64,000 nucleotides of DNA from Methylophilus sp. Leaf416 (GTDB lineage Bacteria; Pseudomonadota; Gammaproteobacteria; Burkholderiales; Methylophilaceae): NCBI RefSeq assembly GCF_001424665.1, contig NZ_LMQS01000002.1:124001-188000 (forward strand), read 5' to 3'. The translations under genes and the position numbers were made by a program. The stretch's first letter is position 1, and each line of letters starts with the position of its first letter. Positions 40,849 to 50,151 of this stretch are shown here, in pieces. Below the pieces are notes generated by a model. That model worked only from the letters and a program-made list of their open reading frames with translations. It was not told the DNA's origin and did not search any database.

Positions 40849-40933
40849 TGGTGCCGGGAGCCGGAATCGAACCGGCACGCCTTGCGGCGCTGGATTTTGA
40901 GTCCAGTGCGTCTACCAGTTCCGCCATCCCGGC
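40849..40933 (-). tRNA. tRNA-Leu (anticodon CAA)
   Basis: 85 bases including an encoded CCA. Acceptor GCCGGGA pairs with TCCCGGC. The anticodon stem-loop CTGGA-CTCAAAA-TCCAG gives CAA. A long variable arm (GCGCCGCAAGGCGT) and T-arm GGTTCGATTCC are present, as in a class II leucine tRNA. Its 3' end is the attachment site for the neighbouring integrase. Confidence 0.95.
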
Positions 40934-40986
40934 ATGGGATATAATGTTGGACAACAAAGAAGCTATTATAACCATATTTTTGATTT

Positions 40987-42033
40987 ATGAGAACTCTAGA
41001 TTTCGATTTTCATCTCCCGCAGCACCTGATTGCACAACATCCTTTACCCAATCGTACACAAAGCCGCCTGCTGGAAGTAGACGCAATTGCAAACACCATC
41101 CGGGACAATTTTTTTCGCCAGATCAGCGATTATTTTGAAGCTGGCGATGTGTTGGTGCTTAACGATACCAAGGTGATAAAAGCGCGTTTGTTTGGGCAAA
41201 AAGCCACCGGCGGAAATATCGAGGTGATGATAGATCGCGTACTCAATACCCAGGAGGCTTACGCGCAAATCAAAGCTTCCCGCTCACCAAAAGCTGGCAG
41301 CCTGTTGCATTTGGCTAATGGCTACCAGGCAGAGGTGTTAGGACGTCATGCCGATATGTTTCATATCCGGCTGCTTGGCAATGAATCGTGGTATGACTTT
41401 CTGGAGCAGCATGGTCAACTGCCATTACCGCCTTACATTGAACATGCAGCTGATACGGCTGATGACACCCGCTACCAGACGGTATTTGCCAAACATGAAG
41501 GCGCAGTAGCTGCGCCAACAGCAGGCCTGCATTTCGATGACGAGATGTTGAGTGCACTGAGCAACAAGGGTGTGCATGTATGCTATGTCACCTTGCATGT
41601 AGGCGCAGGCACTTTCCAGCCGGTGAAAGTGGAGAATATTGCCGAGCATCACATGCATAGCGAGATATATCACCTGCCTGAAGAAACCATCGCTGCAATT
41701 CTGCAGGCAAGGGAAGCCGGCAAGCGCGTGACTGCAGTTGGCACGACTTCATTACGCACGCTGGAAAGTGCGGCGCGTGCGGATAAACTTTTTGCCCACC
41801 ATGGCGAAACCGATATTTTCATCACACCTGGATTTGAGTTTCAGTTGGTCGACCGCTTGATCACTAACTTTCACCTGCCGAAAAGCACATTAATGATGCT
41901 GGTTTCTGCCTTTGGCGGTTATGATTTACTGCGTCGCGCTTATACGCATGCCATTCAGGAATCTTACCGATTTTTCAGTTATGGCGATGCCATGCTGATT
42001 ACGCGTGCACCACATAATAAAAAGAAGCGTTAA
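40987..42033 (+). CDS. queA: tRNA queuosine biosynthesis enzyme QueA
   Basis: 348 residues, usual length. It is the S-adenosylmethionine:tRNA ribosyltransferase-isomerase that builds epoxyqueuosine at the wobble position. Typical blocks are present: FHLPQHLIAQHPLPNRTQSRLL, GDVLVLNDTKVIKARLFG, AAPTAGLHFD, VTLHVGAGTFQPVKVE and ITNFHLPKSTLMMLVSAF. The promoter should lie in the 53 bases between it and the divergent tRNA. Confidence 0.96.
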   Translation: MRTLDFDFHLPQHLIAQHPLPNRTQSRLLEVDAIANTIRDNFFRQISDYFEAGDVLVLNDTKVIKARLFGQKATGGNIEVMIDRVLNTQEAYAQIKASRSPKAGSLLHLANGYQAEVLGRHADMFHIRLLGNESWYDFLEQHGQLPLPPYIEHAADTADDTRYQTVFAKHEGAVAAPTAGLHFDDEMLSALSNKGVHVCYVTLHVGAGTFQPVKVENIAEHHMHSEIYHLPEETIAAILQAREAGKRVTAVGTTSLRTLESAARADKLFAHHGETDIFITPGFEFQLVDRLITNFHLPKSTLMMLVSAFGGYDLLRRAYTHAIQESYRFFSYGDAMLITRAPHNKKKR

Positions 42034-42102
42034 TCAAAGCTGCATTAAACTTGACGCTTAAAATAGCGTCTATCTAACACCCATAAACAGGATCACGGAG
42101 AT

Positions 42103-42975
42103 ATGCAATTGAATAAAAAATTACTCAGCGGTTTGGCACTGCTATGCCTGTCGCTTATCAGCCAGGCGGAAATTCTGCCTGAAGCAGAAGTCGGTATTAA
42201 AATCCCGCTCAGCAAAAAACCAACCACACGCCCGATGACTGTCGCTTATCTGCCCGGCAACCAACACTACTACATTGCGGATGGTGGCCTAGCGCCTATG
42301 GGTAGCGAGTTTGAAGCGCCCATTTCAAAATCAGAAGTGCATGCTTATACCGCTAATGGCCAATACGTGAATTCTGCCAAGCCGGGGTTTGATAACCGTT
42401 CGCTGTATTACAACGCAAACTCCAACAAGCTTGAAACCATCACTTACAACATCTCCACCGCCGCAGGTTTTTCACCTAACACCGGTATCTTTAGCCTAGA
42501 CGTGGACGACAAGGGTGAAGTGCTCACGAGCTCTAATGAGCTTTACCAGTTCAATCCTGCGTTTGGTGACGCAGGCACGATGCCGAGCTACGACCCGGCA
42601 ACCAATCACTATTATGCCAAACAGGAACATGGCAACCTGGTGTTTGTGGTGGATGCGAAGCAGCGCGAGAAGCTAAAAGAAATCAAGCTGGACTACAGCA
42701 AAGCGCAGGTGGTTTACGATGACGTCAGCGACCATTATGTTGCGTTTACCGGTGTTGCGGGTAACGAACTGGCCTTGCTTGATGTTGACCATAAAGCAGT
42801 GTTGATCTTTGACCTGAATGGGCAGTATGTCGGTAAAAGTGCGTTGCCTAAAACCATGAAGCTGCGTTCACACAACCATTTCAATGGCGCCGGTTACAGC
42901 AACGGCATGCTGTTTGTATATCATGAAAACGAAGGCGAGTTTGGCACTTATTACGGATTCAAAGTCGTAAAATAA
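42103..42975 (+). CDS. exported beta-propeller-like protein, unknown function
   Basis: 290 residues. Sec signal MQLNKKLLSGLALLCLSLISQA; GGAG before the ATG. The mature part is a run of short beta-rich modules (MTVAYLPGNQHYYIADGG, GIFSLDVDDKGEVLTSSNELY, VVYDDVSDHYVAFTG, LIFDLNGQYVGKSALP), suggesting a propeller of NHL/YVTN type in the periplasm. No catalytic motif is visible. It follows queA by 69 bases but seems functionally unrelated. Confidence 0.6.
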   Translation: MQLNKKLLSGLALLCLSLISQAEILPEAEVGIKIPLSKKPTTRPMTVAYLPGNQHYYIADGGLAPMGSEFEAPISKSEVHAYTANGQYVNSAKPGFDNRSLYYNANSNKLETITYNISTAAGFSPNTGIFSLDVDDKGEVLTSSNELYQFNPAFGDAGTMPSYDPATNHYYAKQEHGNLVFVVDAKQREKLKEIKLDYSKAQVVYDDVSDHYVAFTGVAGNELALLDVDHKAVLIFDLNGQYVGKSALPKTMKLRSHNHFNGAGYSNGMLFVYHENEGEFGTYYGFKVVK

Positions 42976-43002
42976 AAATAGGTAAGTAAAAAAAATGTAT
43001 AT

Positions 43003-43030
43003 AAAAAACCGCGCACTAGCGCGGTTTTTT
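43003..43030. terminator. bidirectional terminator
   Basis: AAAAAACCGCGC-ACTA-GCGCGGTTTTTT lies between convergent genes (42975 plus, 43046 minus) and serves both. Confidence 0.9.
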
Positions 43031-43045
43031 AAATCAGTCAGGGCT

Positions 43046-43678
43046 TTATTGGCTGGCAATATTCATTTTTAGCGGAGAGTCATAATGCCAGTGGTTACGC
43101 CAGGCACCTACCACCAGGTTAGGGTATTCCGGTTTGCCCAGGCTGCCGTTGTAACGGCCTAACGCACGGTAATAATCACCGCGCTCTATATCCAGGTAGT
43201 GACGTAAAATCGTACAGCCGTAACGCAGGTTCAAGCGCATATCAAACAGATTATGTTCGTTGGCGCCTATGCTTTTCACCCAGAACGGCATCACCTGCAT
43301 ATAGCCACGGGCACCTACGCTGGAAACAGCATATTTCTTGAAACCGCTTTCAACCTGTATCAAGCCCAGCACCAGTTGCGGATCCAGGCCCGCACGCGTT
43401 GCTTCATAATGCACAGACTTTAAAAAATCTTCGCGGTATTGTGTATCCGGCATGCGTTTTGTTAACCGCACTGACATTTCCTGCAACCATTGCTGTGCGG
43501 TTTGCTCGGTGTCAAACATCAAGCGAGGTGCTGCCACATCGCTGACTGACTTTTGCATCACCGACTTGACACTGTTAGCTAACGGCTCTTCTTTCTGGTT
43601 ACCGGCCAGCGTGACTGACGACCAGAACAACAGTCCGGTCAATATCATGGCAGCAGGTAAAAAGCGTGGTTTATTCAT
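43046..43678 (-). CDS. lytic transglycosylase (SLT domain)
   Basis: About 210 residues from the ATG at 43678 (AGGCAAG upstream); the longer frame to 43729 lacks support. Signal sequence (FLPAAMILTGLLFWSSVTLAG). The catalytic Glu lies in GLIQVESGFKKYAVSSVGARGYMQVMPFW, the family 1 SLT motif, followed by NLRYGCTILRHYLD and RYNGSLGKPEYPN. It cleaves peptidoglycan with formation of 1,6-anhydro ends. It stands 64 bases from proS on the same strand. Confidence 0.9.
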   Translation of the reverse strand: MNKPRFLPAAMILTGLLFWSSVTLAGNQKEEPLANSVKSVMQKSVSDVAAPRLMFDTEQTAQQWLQEMSVRLTKRMPDTQYREDFLKSVHYEATRAGLDPQLVLGLIQVESGFKKYAVSSVGARGYMQVMPFWVKSIGANEHNLFDMRLNLRYGCTILRHYLDIERGDYYRALGRYNGSLGKPEYPNLVVGAWRNHWHYDSPLKMNIASQ

Positions 43679-43742
43679 CTTGCCTATTCTATGCAATAGA
43701 GAAGCGATCAAGGCGCAGAACAGAAGCAATAAAGCCTACTAG

Positions 43743-45452
43743 TTAATGCCCAAGTTTGTCACGTAAAAACGCAACACTGTCAGTCACTTGCAAGTTCTGG
43801 GCCTCGGCATCGGTACGGCCTTTGTATTCCACTTTACCTTCGGCCAGGCCACGGTCACCAATCACGATACGATGCGGGACGCCCATCAGGTCACTTTCAG
43901 CAAACATCACGCCCGGACGCTCACCGCGGTCATCCAGCAACACATCCATGCCTGCCTGCTGCAATTGCTTATACAAATCAAACGCAGTTTGTTTCACTAC
44001 ATCACTTTTATCCAGGCCAATCGGGCAGATCACCACATCAAACGGCGCCATGCTGCGAGGAAAAATAATGCCTTTGTCATCATGGCCCTGTTCAATCGCT
44101 GCGCCGACAATCCGTGACACACCAATACCGTAACAGCCCATTTCCATCACTTGCGACTGACCGTTTTCGTCCAGGTAAGTCGCCTGCATGGCCTCGGAAT
44201 ATTTAGTACGTAACTGGAAAATATGCCCGACTTCAATGCCGCGACACAAACTCAGCGTCCCTTTGCCATCCGGGCTGGCATCACCTTCAACTACATTGCG
44301 GATATCAGCCACAATCACCGGTTCTGGCAAATCGCGGCCAAAATTGACACCCGCCAAATGGAATTTAGGCTTATTGGCGCCGCAGACAAAATCGCTTAAC
44401 ACTGCCACTGCCCTGTCGGCAATCACGCGCACATTGCCATTGACGCCGACCGGGCCGATAAAGCCTGGCGGGCAGCTTAAATTAGCGCGAATTTCTTCTT
44501 CAGTCGCCAGGCGAAAATTTTGCACGCCCTCCACTTTGCCGAATTTCACTTCGTTCAACTGGTGGTCGCCACGCAGTAAAGCCAGTGTGAATACTTCATC
44601 AACCATTAAAGCGACAGACTTGACCGTTTTAGCCACTGGTACTTCCAGCAGTTTAGCCACGTCTTCACAGGTGGTTTGCTTAGGGGTATCGACTTCACAC
44701 ATGGTTTCAGTGGCGGCCGGGCGGCTGGTATCCGATACCGCTTCAGCCATCTCGACGTTAGCCGCATAATCAGAGTCCTCACAGTAAGCCAGGGCATCTT
44801 CGCCGCTGTCGGCCAGCACATGAAACTCTTGTGAGCCATCGCCACCAATCGCGCCGGAGTCAGCTTTTACTGCACGAAACTTGAGCCCTAAACGGGTAAA
44901 TACATTGCTGTAAGCGGTGTGCATGCTGTTATAAGTTTCCACCAGGCAATCAACGCTGGTATGGAAAGAGTAAGCATCTTTCATCAGGAATTCACGGGCA
45001 CGCATCACGCCGAACCGCGGACGGATCTCGTCACGGAATTTGGTCTGGATCTGGTAGAAATTCAGCGGTAATTGTTTGTAGCTGCTGATTTCCTTACGCG
45101 CGATGTCAGTAATCACTTCTTCGTGTGTCGGGCCAAAACAGAAGTCACGTTCGTGCCTGTCCTGGATTTTGAGCATCTGCGGGCCAAACACTGCCCAGCG
45201 ACCGGTCTCTTCCCATAATTCTTTAGGTTGCACGGCTGGCATCAGCAATTCCAGTGCGCCTGCCTTGTTCATTTCGTCACGCACGATGTTTTCTACTTTA
45301 CGTAACACGCGCAAACCTAGTGGCATCCAGCTATAGAGACCGCTACCTAACTTTTTGATAAGCCCGGCCCTGACCATCAGTTTATGGCTGATCAGTTCAG
45401 CATCTGAAGGTGCTTCTTTTTGGGTAGCAATGAAAAATTGTGATGCGCGCAT
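43743..45452 (-). CDS. proS: prolyl-tRNA synthetase
   Basis: 569 residues, the bacterial long form with the editing (INS) domain between class II motifs 2 and 3. Motif 1 region [19 protein letters not shown], motif 2 region [21 protein letters not shown], the INS domain (about 230-390, with [13 protein letters not shown]), motif 3 [14 protein letters not shown] and a C-terminal anticodon domain ([11 protein letters not shown]) are all present. Confidence 0.97.
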   Translation of the reverse strand: MRASQFFIATQKEAPSDAELISHKLMVRAGLIKKLGSGLYSWMPLGLRVLRKVENIVRDEMNKAGALELLMPAVQPKELWEETGRWAVFGPQMLKIQDRHERDFCFGPTHEEVITDIARKEISSYKQLPLNFYQIQTKFRDEIRPRFGVMRAREFLMKDAYSFHTSVDCLVETYNSMHTAYSNVFTRLGLKFRAVKADSGAIGGDGSQEFHVLADSGEDALAYCEDSDYAANVEMAEAVSDTSRPAATETMCEVDTPKQTTCEDVAKLLEVPVAKTVKSVALMVDEVFTLALLRGDHQLNEVKFGKVEGVQNFRLATEEEIRANLSCPPGFIGPVGVNGNVRVIADRAVAVLSDFVCGANKPKFHLAGVNFGRDLPEPVIVADIRNVVEGDASPDGKGTLSLCRGIEVGHIFQLRTKYSEAMQATYLDENGQSQVMEMGCYGIGVSRIVGAAIEQGHDDKGIIFPRSMAPFDVVICPIGLDKSDVVKQTAFDLYKQLQQAGMDVLLDDRGERPGVMFAESDLMGVPHRIVIGDRGLAEGKVEYKGRTDAEAQNLQVTDSVAFLRDKLGH

Positions 45453-45545
45453 AAGAATGGAGTTCTAACAGAATTCTAAAGGCCGAATTCTAGCCTTAAA
45501 TGCGGCGCTAGTCAGCAAGTAAACAAGTCAGCAAATAAGCCGGGT

Positions 45546-46223
45546 TTATTCTCGATGGTGAATCGGGCTGTCTTCAGGAATATAGCCATCTTTCCATTGC
45601 GCCATCGGCACAACGGTCGCGGCATGACCATTATCGTAAAACCAGCTGTCAACCGCAAACTCAGCCTGGGTATCATTCTCGCGAATAACCGCAGTGCTAT
45701 GTGGCCAGCCGGTAAAGAAGAATTTGCGGGTGCGGGTATCCTGAATGGTATGGAAGCGTATCAAGCCCGCCTGCTGCATCAAGCGCATGTAAGTGGTGCT
45801 ATTAATGGCCTCATCATTACAGTCTTGCTGGTGCTGGTAATCGCTATTGCCAAAGGTACCGGCGCGATCAGCAGCAGTGCCGGTTTTGGTGCCTACGATA
45901 TCTTCCAGCATGCCGATGGCTTCGGCTATCTGGATGCGTTCTTGTTCAGCGGTTTCGGGGAAGGGCGAGAAAATTCGTAGTACATGATCCCACTCGGATT
46001 CAGCCAGTTTCAATGTATCTGAATGGGTGCAGCCACCTCCCTGGCAGATTTCGAATGCCGTCAGGCTGGGCTGGGTGTGGTAGATGCGATAAATATCTTT
46101 TAAGTCAGCCTGCGCTGTGCCTGCCGCAATCAGTAATAAACCGCCCGACAAAATACTAGAGCACCAATACGTGATTGCAAAGCTCGTTGCGCGGAGTCGC
46201 TTGAGGCGGGAAGTATTCTGCAA
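45546..46223 (-). CDS. exported protein with possible transglutaminase-like triad
   Basis: About 225 residues. The start is uncertain: no ATG fits. A TTG at 46223 gives a good Sec signal (basic RLKRLR, then a hydrophobic stretch and AAGTAQA) at the cost of a 68-base overlap with the TPM gene. The mature part has candidate Cys-His-Asp residues in QQDCNDEAINSTTYMRLM, GWPHSTAVI and AVDSWFYDNG, spaced as in transglutaminase-like cysteine peptidases. The family is not certain. It closes the LemA/TPM cluster. Confidence 0.5.
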   Translation of the reverse strand: MQNTSRLKRLRATSFAITYWCSSILSGGLLLIAAGTAQADLKDIYRIYHTQPSLTAFEICQGGGCTHSDTLKLAESEWDHVLRIFSPFPETAEQERIQIAEAIGMLEDIVGTKTGTAADRAGTFGNSDYQHQQDCNDEAINSTTYMRLMQQAGLIRFHTIQDTRTRKFFFTGWPHSTAVIRENDTQAEFAVDSWFYDNGHAATVVPMAQWKDGYIPEDSPIHHRE

Positions 46224-46665
46224 GATGATCGCCAATTGCGGTAATGCCGTGTGTAACGCCTTGTTCAAACTGCCCACTTCTAAACATCCCTTCCATTTGC
46301 TGGCAAATATGCTGCCAGCCCTGCGCTTGCACGTGCCTGTGTATGCCACGGTCAGCGATAATCTCTACATCCTTGTCCGCCAGCATCAGGTAAATCAGCA
46401 CTCCGTTGTTCTGTTCAGTATCCCAGATATTCAGTTGGCCGAACAGTTGTATCGCCCGTTGCCGTGGCGACACGCCTTGCATGATGGCAGAAAGCGGCAG
46501 GCCGGACTCAATCACGACACGGATTTCACCGGCATGCAGATGCTCATTCGCTGCAATTGCGTGTTCGATATGTCGCAACGCAGCCTCAGAGAAATGGCGT
46601 TTGACCTGCCATGGATGGCTGGTGAGATGACGGAAGAAACGTCTGAATGGATGTACGGGTTTCAT
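46156..46665 (-). CDS. TPM-domain protein, soluble form
   Basis: 169 residues from the ATG at 46665 (AGGAG 7 bases upstream), overlapping the stop of the upstream TPM gene (TAATG). The TPM fold is recognised by HAGEIRVVIES, DTEQNNGVLIYLMLADKDVEIIADRGIH and FRSGQFEQGVTHGI. It has no signal peptide, unlike its neighbour. TPM proteins linked to LemA are thought to act at the envelope; exact function unknown. Confidence 0.75.
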   Translation of the reverse strand: MKPVHPFRRFFRHLTSHPWQVKRHFSEAALRHIEHAIAANEHLHAGEIRVVIESGLPLSAIMQGVSPRQRAIQLFGQLNIWDTEQNNGVLIYLMLADKDVEIIADRGIHRHVQAQGWQHICQQMEGMFRSGQFEQGVTHGITAIGDHLAEYFPPQATPRNELCNHVLVL

Positions 46666-47543
46666 TACCAATCTCCTGACGCGCCACCGCCACCAAAACC
46701 GCCACCGCCGCCGCTGAATATATCTCGGCCGCCGCCTCCACCGCCGAAGCCGCCCGGGAATCCGCCTATCGGCAAACCACCCTGACCGCCGCCCATGGCC
46801 AGCGTGAAGATAAATGCGGCAAGGCCGACCAGCCCCATGACCAAAAGCGTTGCGCCCAAGAAACCAGCGAGTACAGCTAAAGCACCACCAGTGAGGGCAC
46901 TACCAAAAAACGAGCCAAGCATGCCGCGCAAAATAGCGCCAATAAAAATGGCGGCAAACATCAGGATAGGCAGCCAGTGCATCAAGCCCTGTTGCCCTGC
47001 CGCCGCTTGCCCTTTGGCAGGTGCCGGCAATTGTTCGCCCTGGATTAGTTTGATCAGGGTATCTGTCGCCACATGCAGGCCCTGGTAAAATTGGCCTTGT
47101 TTGAATGCAGGGCTGAGCTGTTCAGAAACAATGCGCTTGGCGACCGCATCCGGGATAGCGCCTTCAAGCCCATAACCGACCTCAATCCGCATTTTACGGT
47201 CTTGTTTGGCGACAATGACGATGACGCCATCATCCTGTTTTTCGCGGCCGATTTTCCAGGCATCAGCCAGGCGGATGCCAAATTGCGCGATATCTTCCGG
47301 TTGTGTGGTCGGCAATATCAGCACGGCAATTTGCGAACCGCTCTGTTGAGAAAACTGCGACAGTTTTTCGTTGAGCGCTGTCTGCTCCTCTGCCGACAGC
47401 GTCTGCGTCAAATCAGTGACAGCGGCGCTTAGCGGCGGAATGTCGACCAGACCTTTGGCGGCATGTGCGCTGGCACCTGTCAGTAACAGGCTGCAAACCA
47501 GCAGCACACGCAACCAAACCGACAGCATCAACTTCACAGCCAT
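46665..47543 (-). CDS. TPM-domain membrane protein (YgcG-like)
   Basis: About 292 residues. Signal peptide (LLVCSLLLTGASAHA), a TPM domain (VTDLTQTLSAEEQTALNEKLSQF, QIAVLILPTT, DDGVIVIVAKQDRKMRIEVGYGLEGAIPDA), then membrane helices (about 195-260) and a Gly-rich tail ending GGGGFGGGGASGDW. This is the YgcG layout, which always accompanies LemA. The ATG at 47543 is 6 bases after the lemA stop. Confidence 0.85.
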   Translation of the reverse strand: MAVKLMLSVWLRVLLVCSLLLTGASAHAAKGLVDIPPLSAAVTDLTQTLSAEEQTALNEKLSQFSQQSGSQIAVLILPTTQPEDIAQFGIRLADAWKIGREKQDDGVIVIVAKQDRKMRIEVGYGLEGAIPDAVAKRIVSEQLSPAFKQGQFYQGLHVATDTLIKLIQGEQLPAPAKGQAAAGQQGLMHWLPILMFAAIFIGAILRGMLGSFFGSALTGGALAVLAGFLGATLLVMGLVGLAAFIFTLAMGGGQGGLPIGGFPGGFGGGGGGRDIFSGGGGGFGGGGASGDW

Positions 47544-47549
47544 CAACAA

Positions 47550-48143
47550 TTACTTATCGCCAAAATCTACTTTTGGTGCAGATGAAATCGCTTTTTCATT
47601 CTCTACCGTAAAGGATGGTTTAGGCTGGTAGCCAAACATCATCGCAGTCAGGTTGTTGGGGAAACTACGCACCGTCACATTGTATTGCTTCACCGCCTCA
47701 ATATAACGGTTGCGCGCCACAGTCACACGGTTTTCGGTACCTTCCAGTTGCGCCTGCAAATCACGGAAGCTGGCATCGGCTTTCAGGTTAGGGTAATTTT
47801 CAGATACCACCATCAGGCGTGACAACGCACTTGTTAACTGGCCTTGTGCGGCCTGGAATTTGGCAAACGCTTCCGGGTCATTCAGCAATTCCGGCGTCAC
47901 CTGCATGCTGCCTACTTTGGCGCGCGCTTCAGTGACTTCAGTCAGCACTTTTTCCTCATGACTGGCGTAGCCTTTCACGGTAGACACCAGGTTAGGCACC
48001 AGATCGGCACGGCGCTGATATTGGTTTAATACTTCAGACCAGCTTGCCTTGGTTTCTTCATCCAGCGATTGAAACTGGTTATAACCACAGCCAGAAAGCA
48101 TTAACACTCCGGCTAACAATACAACCTTAAATATTTGACGCAT
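47550..48143 (-). CDS. lemA: LemA-family protein
   Basis: About 197 residues from the ATG at 48143 (GAGGA upstream). Lipobox LMLSGCG. The LemA core is clear: YNQFQSLDEETKASWSEVLNQYQRRADLVPNLVSTVKGYASHEE, LPNLKADA-type YPNLKADASFRDLQAQLEGTENRVTVARNRY, and VTVRSFPNNLTAMMFGY. It is a coiled, membrane-tethered periplasmic protein of unclear role, in operon with two TPM genes. Confidence 0.92.
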   Translation of the reverse strand: MRQIFKVVLLAGVLMLSGCGYNQFQSLDEETKASWSEVLNQYQRRADLVPNLVSTVKGYASHEEKVLTEVTEARAKVGSMQVTPELLNDPEAFAKFQAAQGQLTSALSRLMVVSENYPNLKADASFRDLQAQLEGTENRVTVARNRYIEAVKQYNVTVRSFPNNLTAMMFGYQPKPSFTVENEKAISSAPKVDFGDK

Positions 48144-48258
48144 CGTGATTTTCCTCATTAATAGTTTTGATTTATATGGGGGCCAGATCCCTGGCTACAA
48201 CTAGCCCGGCCCGGTTTATTTTTTCTGCAAGATTGATTGTGTCTGCTTCGCAACCAGC

Positions 48259-48879
48259 TTACTTTTCGGCGAGTAGCAGACACAAATCATGCCAGACTTC
48301 TTTTTTTAGCAAAGGATTGGCTAGCATGGCATCCGGATGATGCGTAATGACGTAGCGCATATCATCGTGCGTGAATAACTGGCCACGTATAGAAACGAGA
48401 TCCAAGTGATTGGTTCCCAAAAAGGCATTGGCGGCTTCCAGGCCAAACAAAACAGCAAACCGGCTTTGTACTTGCGCAACTTTAAACGGCTGGTGAGAAA
48501 CGTGTAATTCTTCAGGAGCCAGCTTCAAGGCACGCACGATATTTTGCAGTAAAGCTTGCGCAGCAGCGTCATCAACTTTTGGGCACATTAAACACCAGGA
48601 GGATTGAATCAGTGGCGCAGGCGCAATTTCAGGTTGCTTGTTTTCAGGAATCTCCGCTATCGGCGCAGGCTCACTGTCAGTCCTCAGTTCAATGACTGGA
48701 TCAGCGCCTATGGTTTCAATCAAAACCTGACTGCTTTGTTCAATGAGCGATTCTGTAGAAACTTCGGGGGAAGCTCTTACTGTAATCGCCGGCAATGCGC
48801 TTTCCGCTACTGGCGTGCGCAACCGCCAGACAGGCAACAACTCCAATTCCCGCAATATATCTTCGCGCCCCAGACTCAC
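48259..48879 (-). CDS. degenerate uracil-DNA-glycosylase-like protein
   Basis: 206 residues from a GTG at 48879 with AGGAG 6 bases upstream. The C-terminal 40 residues (FTHDDMRYVITHHPDAMLANP...VWHDLCLLL) resemble the end of family 4 uracil-DNA glycosylases (HPS.LL..P..K...W.DL). A glycosylase gene often follows tsaB-rimI in this group, but here the four iron-sulfur cysteines and the GE.PG catalytic loop are absent. The N-terminal half is a Pro/Glu-rich linker. It is probably a shortened descendant with another role. Confidence 0.5.
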   Translation of the reverse strand: MSLGREDILRELELLPVWRLRTPVAESALPAITVRASPEVSTESLIEQSSQVLIETIGADPVIELRTDSEPAPIAEIPENKQPEIAPAPLIQSSWCLMCPKVDDAAAQALLQNIVRALKLAPEELHVSHQPFKVAQVQSRFAVLFGLEAANAFLGTNHLDLVSIRGQLFTHDDMRYVITHHPDAMLANPLLKKEVWHDLCLLLAEK

Positions 48880-48921
48880 GGCATGCTCCTGTTTTGAATA
48901 TCTCTCGTCAACCTTAAGCCC

Positions 48922-49383
48922 TTATAAGGCGAGCCCCATCAGCACGGCATCTTCACGTCCTGATTTGGTCGGATAATAGTGGCGACGAATGCCCATTTCA
49001 CAAAAACCCATCGTCTCGTATAAAGCAATCGCTTTGGTATTGCTTTCACGCACTTCAAGAAACATATTAGCCGCAAGCCGATGCCTGGAAATTTCTATCA
49101 TATGCGCAAGCAATGCTCTCCCCAACCCCTGCCCCTGATGCGTTTGTCCGACACTGATATTTAACAGGTGCGCTTCATCCAGCACCATCATCACCAATGC
49201 ATAACCTATGATTTCCCCGGACATCTCCATTACCCATGCGCAATAGCCTGAGTCCAGTGAGTCCTTGAAATTACCGTAGGTCCACGGGTGACTGTAAATT
49301 GTCGGCTCTATGCGGCAAACCGCGATCAGGTCTTCGTAAGACATGAGCCGGAATTGTGGCTGGTATTGAGGTAATGCACTCAT
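48922..49383 (-). CDS. rimI: ribosomal-protein alanine N-acetyltransferase RimI
   Basis: 153 residues, GNAT fold. The acetyl-CoA loop QTHQGQGLGRALL, LLNISVGQ strand and the C-terminal FLEVRESNTKAIALYETMGFCEMGIRRHYYP are typical of RimI. It acetylates the N terminus of ribosomal protein S18. It lies 9 bases after tsaB, a common pairing. Confidence 0.92.
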   Translation of the reverse strand: MSALPQYQPQFRLMSYEDLIAVCRIEPTIYSHPWTYGNFKDSLDSGYCAWVMEMSGEIIGYALVMMVLDEAHLLNISVGQTHQGQGLGRALLAHMIEISRHRLAANMFLEVRESNTKAIALYETMGFCEMGIRRHYYPTKSGREDAVLMGLAL

Positions 49384-49392
49384 TGATCTACC

Positions 49393-50094
49393 CTACAGTG
49401 TTTGCCCTTGTGCGCGCTCATCAGCGGTTAATGCGACACGGTTACGTATATAAAGCGGTGCGGCCTGTTGCGCAGACTGGGTATCTCCCGCAATAAATCC
49501 GGGGGTTGCAATCATTAGCATGGCCTTGGCCGTAGGCATGATTTCCGCGTGAATGTGGCTTATCTGTTGAGTATATTGTGCTGAGAGCACTTCACCAAAT
49601 ACAGCCCAGCCAGAACCTGCCGCCAACCAGCCATCACCCGCAATCGCTGGCACCTCCTGCGGCTTGCACACTACCGGCGGCGAAACTTCTATCCAGCCAT
49701 GCTGTTGTTTGATTAACGCTGCATGGTATACCTCGCCCATCCGGGCATCCAGACACACCAGCACTTTTTCAGCCCCGGTTTCCAGCCAGGCTGCCTGCGC
49801 CACCGCCTGCACAGAGCTCACCCCAACCACAGGCAGGTCAGCCCCAAAAGCCAGACCCTGGGTGACGCCTACCGCTACCCGTACGCCTGTGAAAGCGCCA
49901 GGACCGGTGCCATAGACAATACCATCCAGTTCGGCCAGTTTTGCACCGGCTTTTGCCAGCAAGCGCTGAATTTCTGGCAGGATACGTTGTGAAGCTGCAG
50001 GACCTGTCGCTTCATGGAAAGAAGTAAGGCCAGCTTCGGTTTGCAAGGCCAGTGAGAGGAATTCGGTAGAAGATTCGATGGCGAGTAATTTCAT
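49393..50094 (-). CDS. tsaB: tRNA threonylcarbamoyladenosine protein TsaB
   Basis: 233 residues. MKLLAIESSTEFLSLAL, YGTGPGAFTGVRVAVGVTQGLAFG and VCLDARMGEVYHA are the family blocks. It is an inactive ASKHA-fold partner that stabilises TsaD during t6A synthesis on tRNAs reading ANN codons. Confidence 0.95.
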   Translation of the reverse strand: MKLLAIESSTEFLSLALQTEAGLTSFHEATGPAASQRILPEIQRLLAKAGAKLAELDGIVYGTGPGAFTGVRVAVGVTQGLAFGADLPVVGVSSVQAVAQAAWLETGAEKVLVCLDARMGEVYHAALIKQQHGWIEVSPPVVCKPQEVPAIAGDGWLAAGSGWAVFGEVLSAQYTQQISHIHAEIMPTAKAMLMIATPGFIAGDTQSAQQAAPLYIRNRVALTADERAQGQTL

Positions 50095-50151
50095 GATAAT
50101 GATTGTTGATCAAACACGATTTGACATCATCGGTAGAATCAATGAATTCTT

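Larger units (their letters stand above)
33565..40866 (-). mobile_element. integrative mobilizable element at tRNA-Leu
   Basis: About 7.3 kb. It is bounded by tRNA-Leu with an adjacent P4-type integrase on the right and an imperfect copy of the tRNA 3' end on the left. It carries an AlpA-like regulator, an HTH protein, a MobV-type relaxase, a SinR/Cas2-like gene, an HhH gene and several unknowns, all on the minus strand. No conjugation apparatus is present, so it would be mobilizable rather than self-transmissible. It has two short-repeat arrays of unknown role. Confidence 0.7.
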
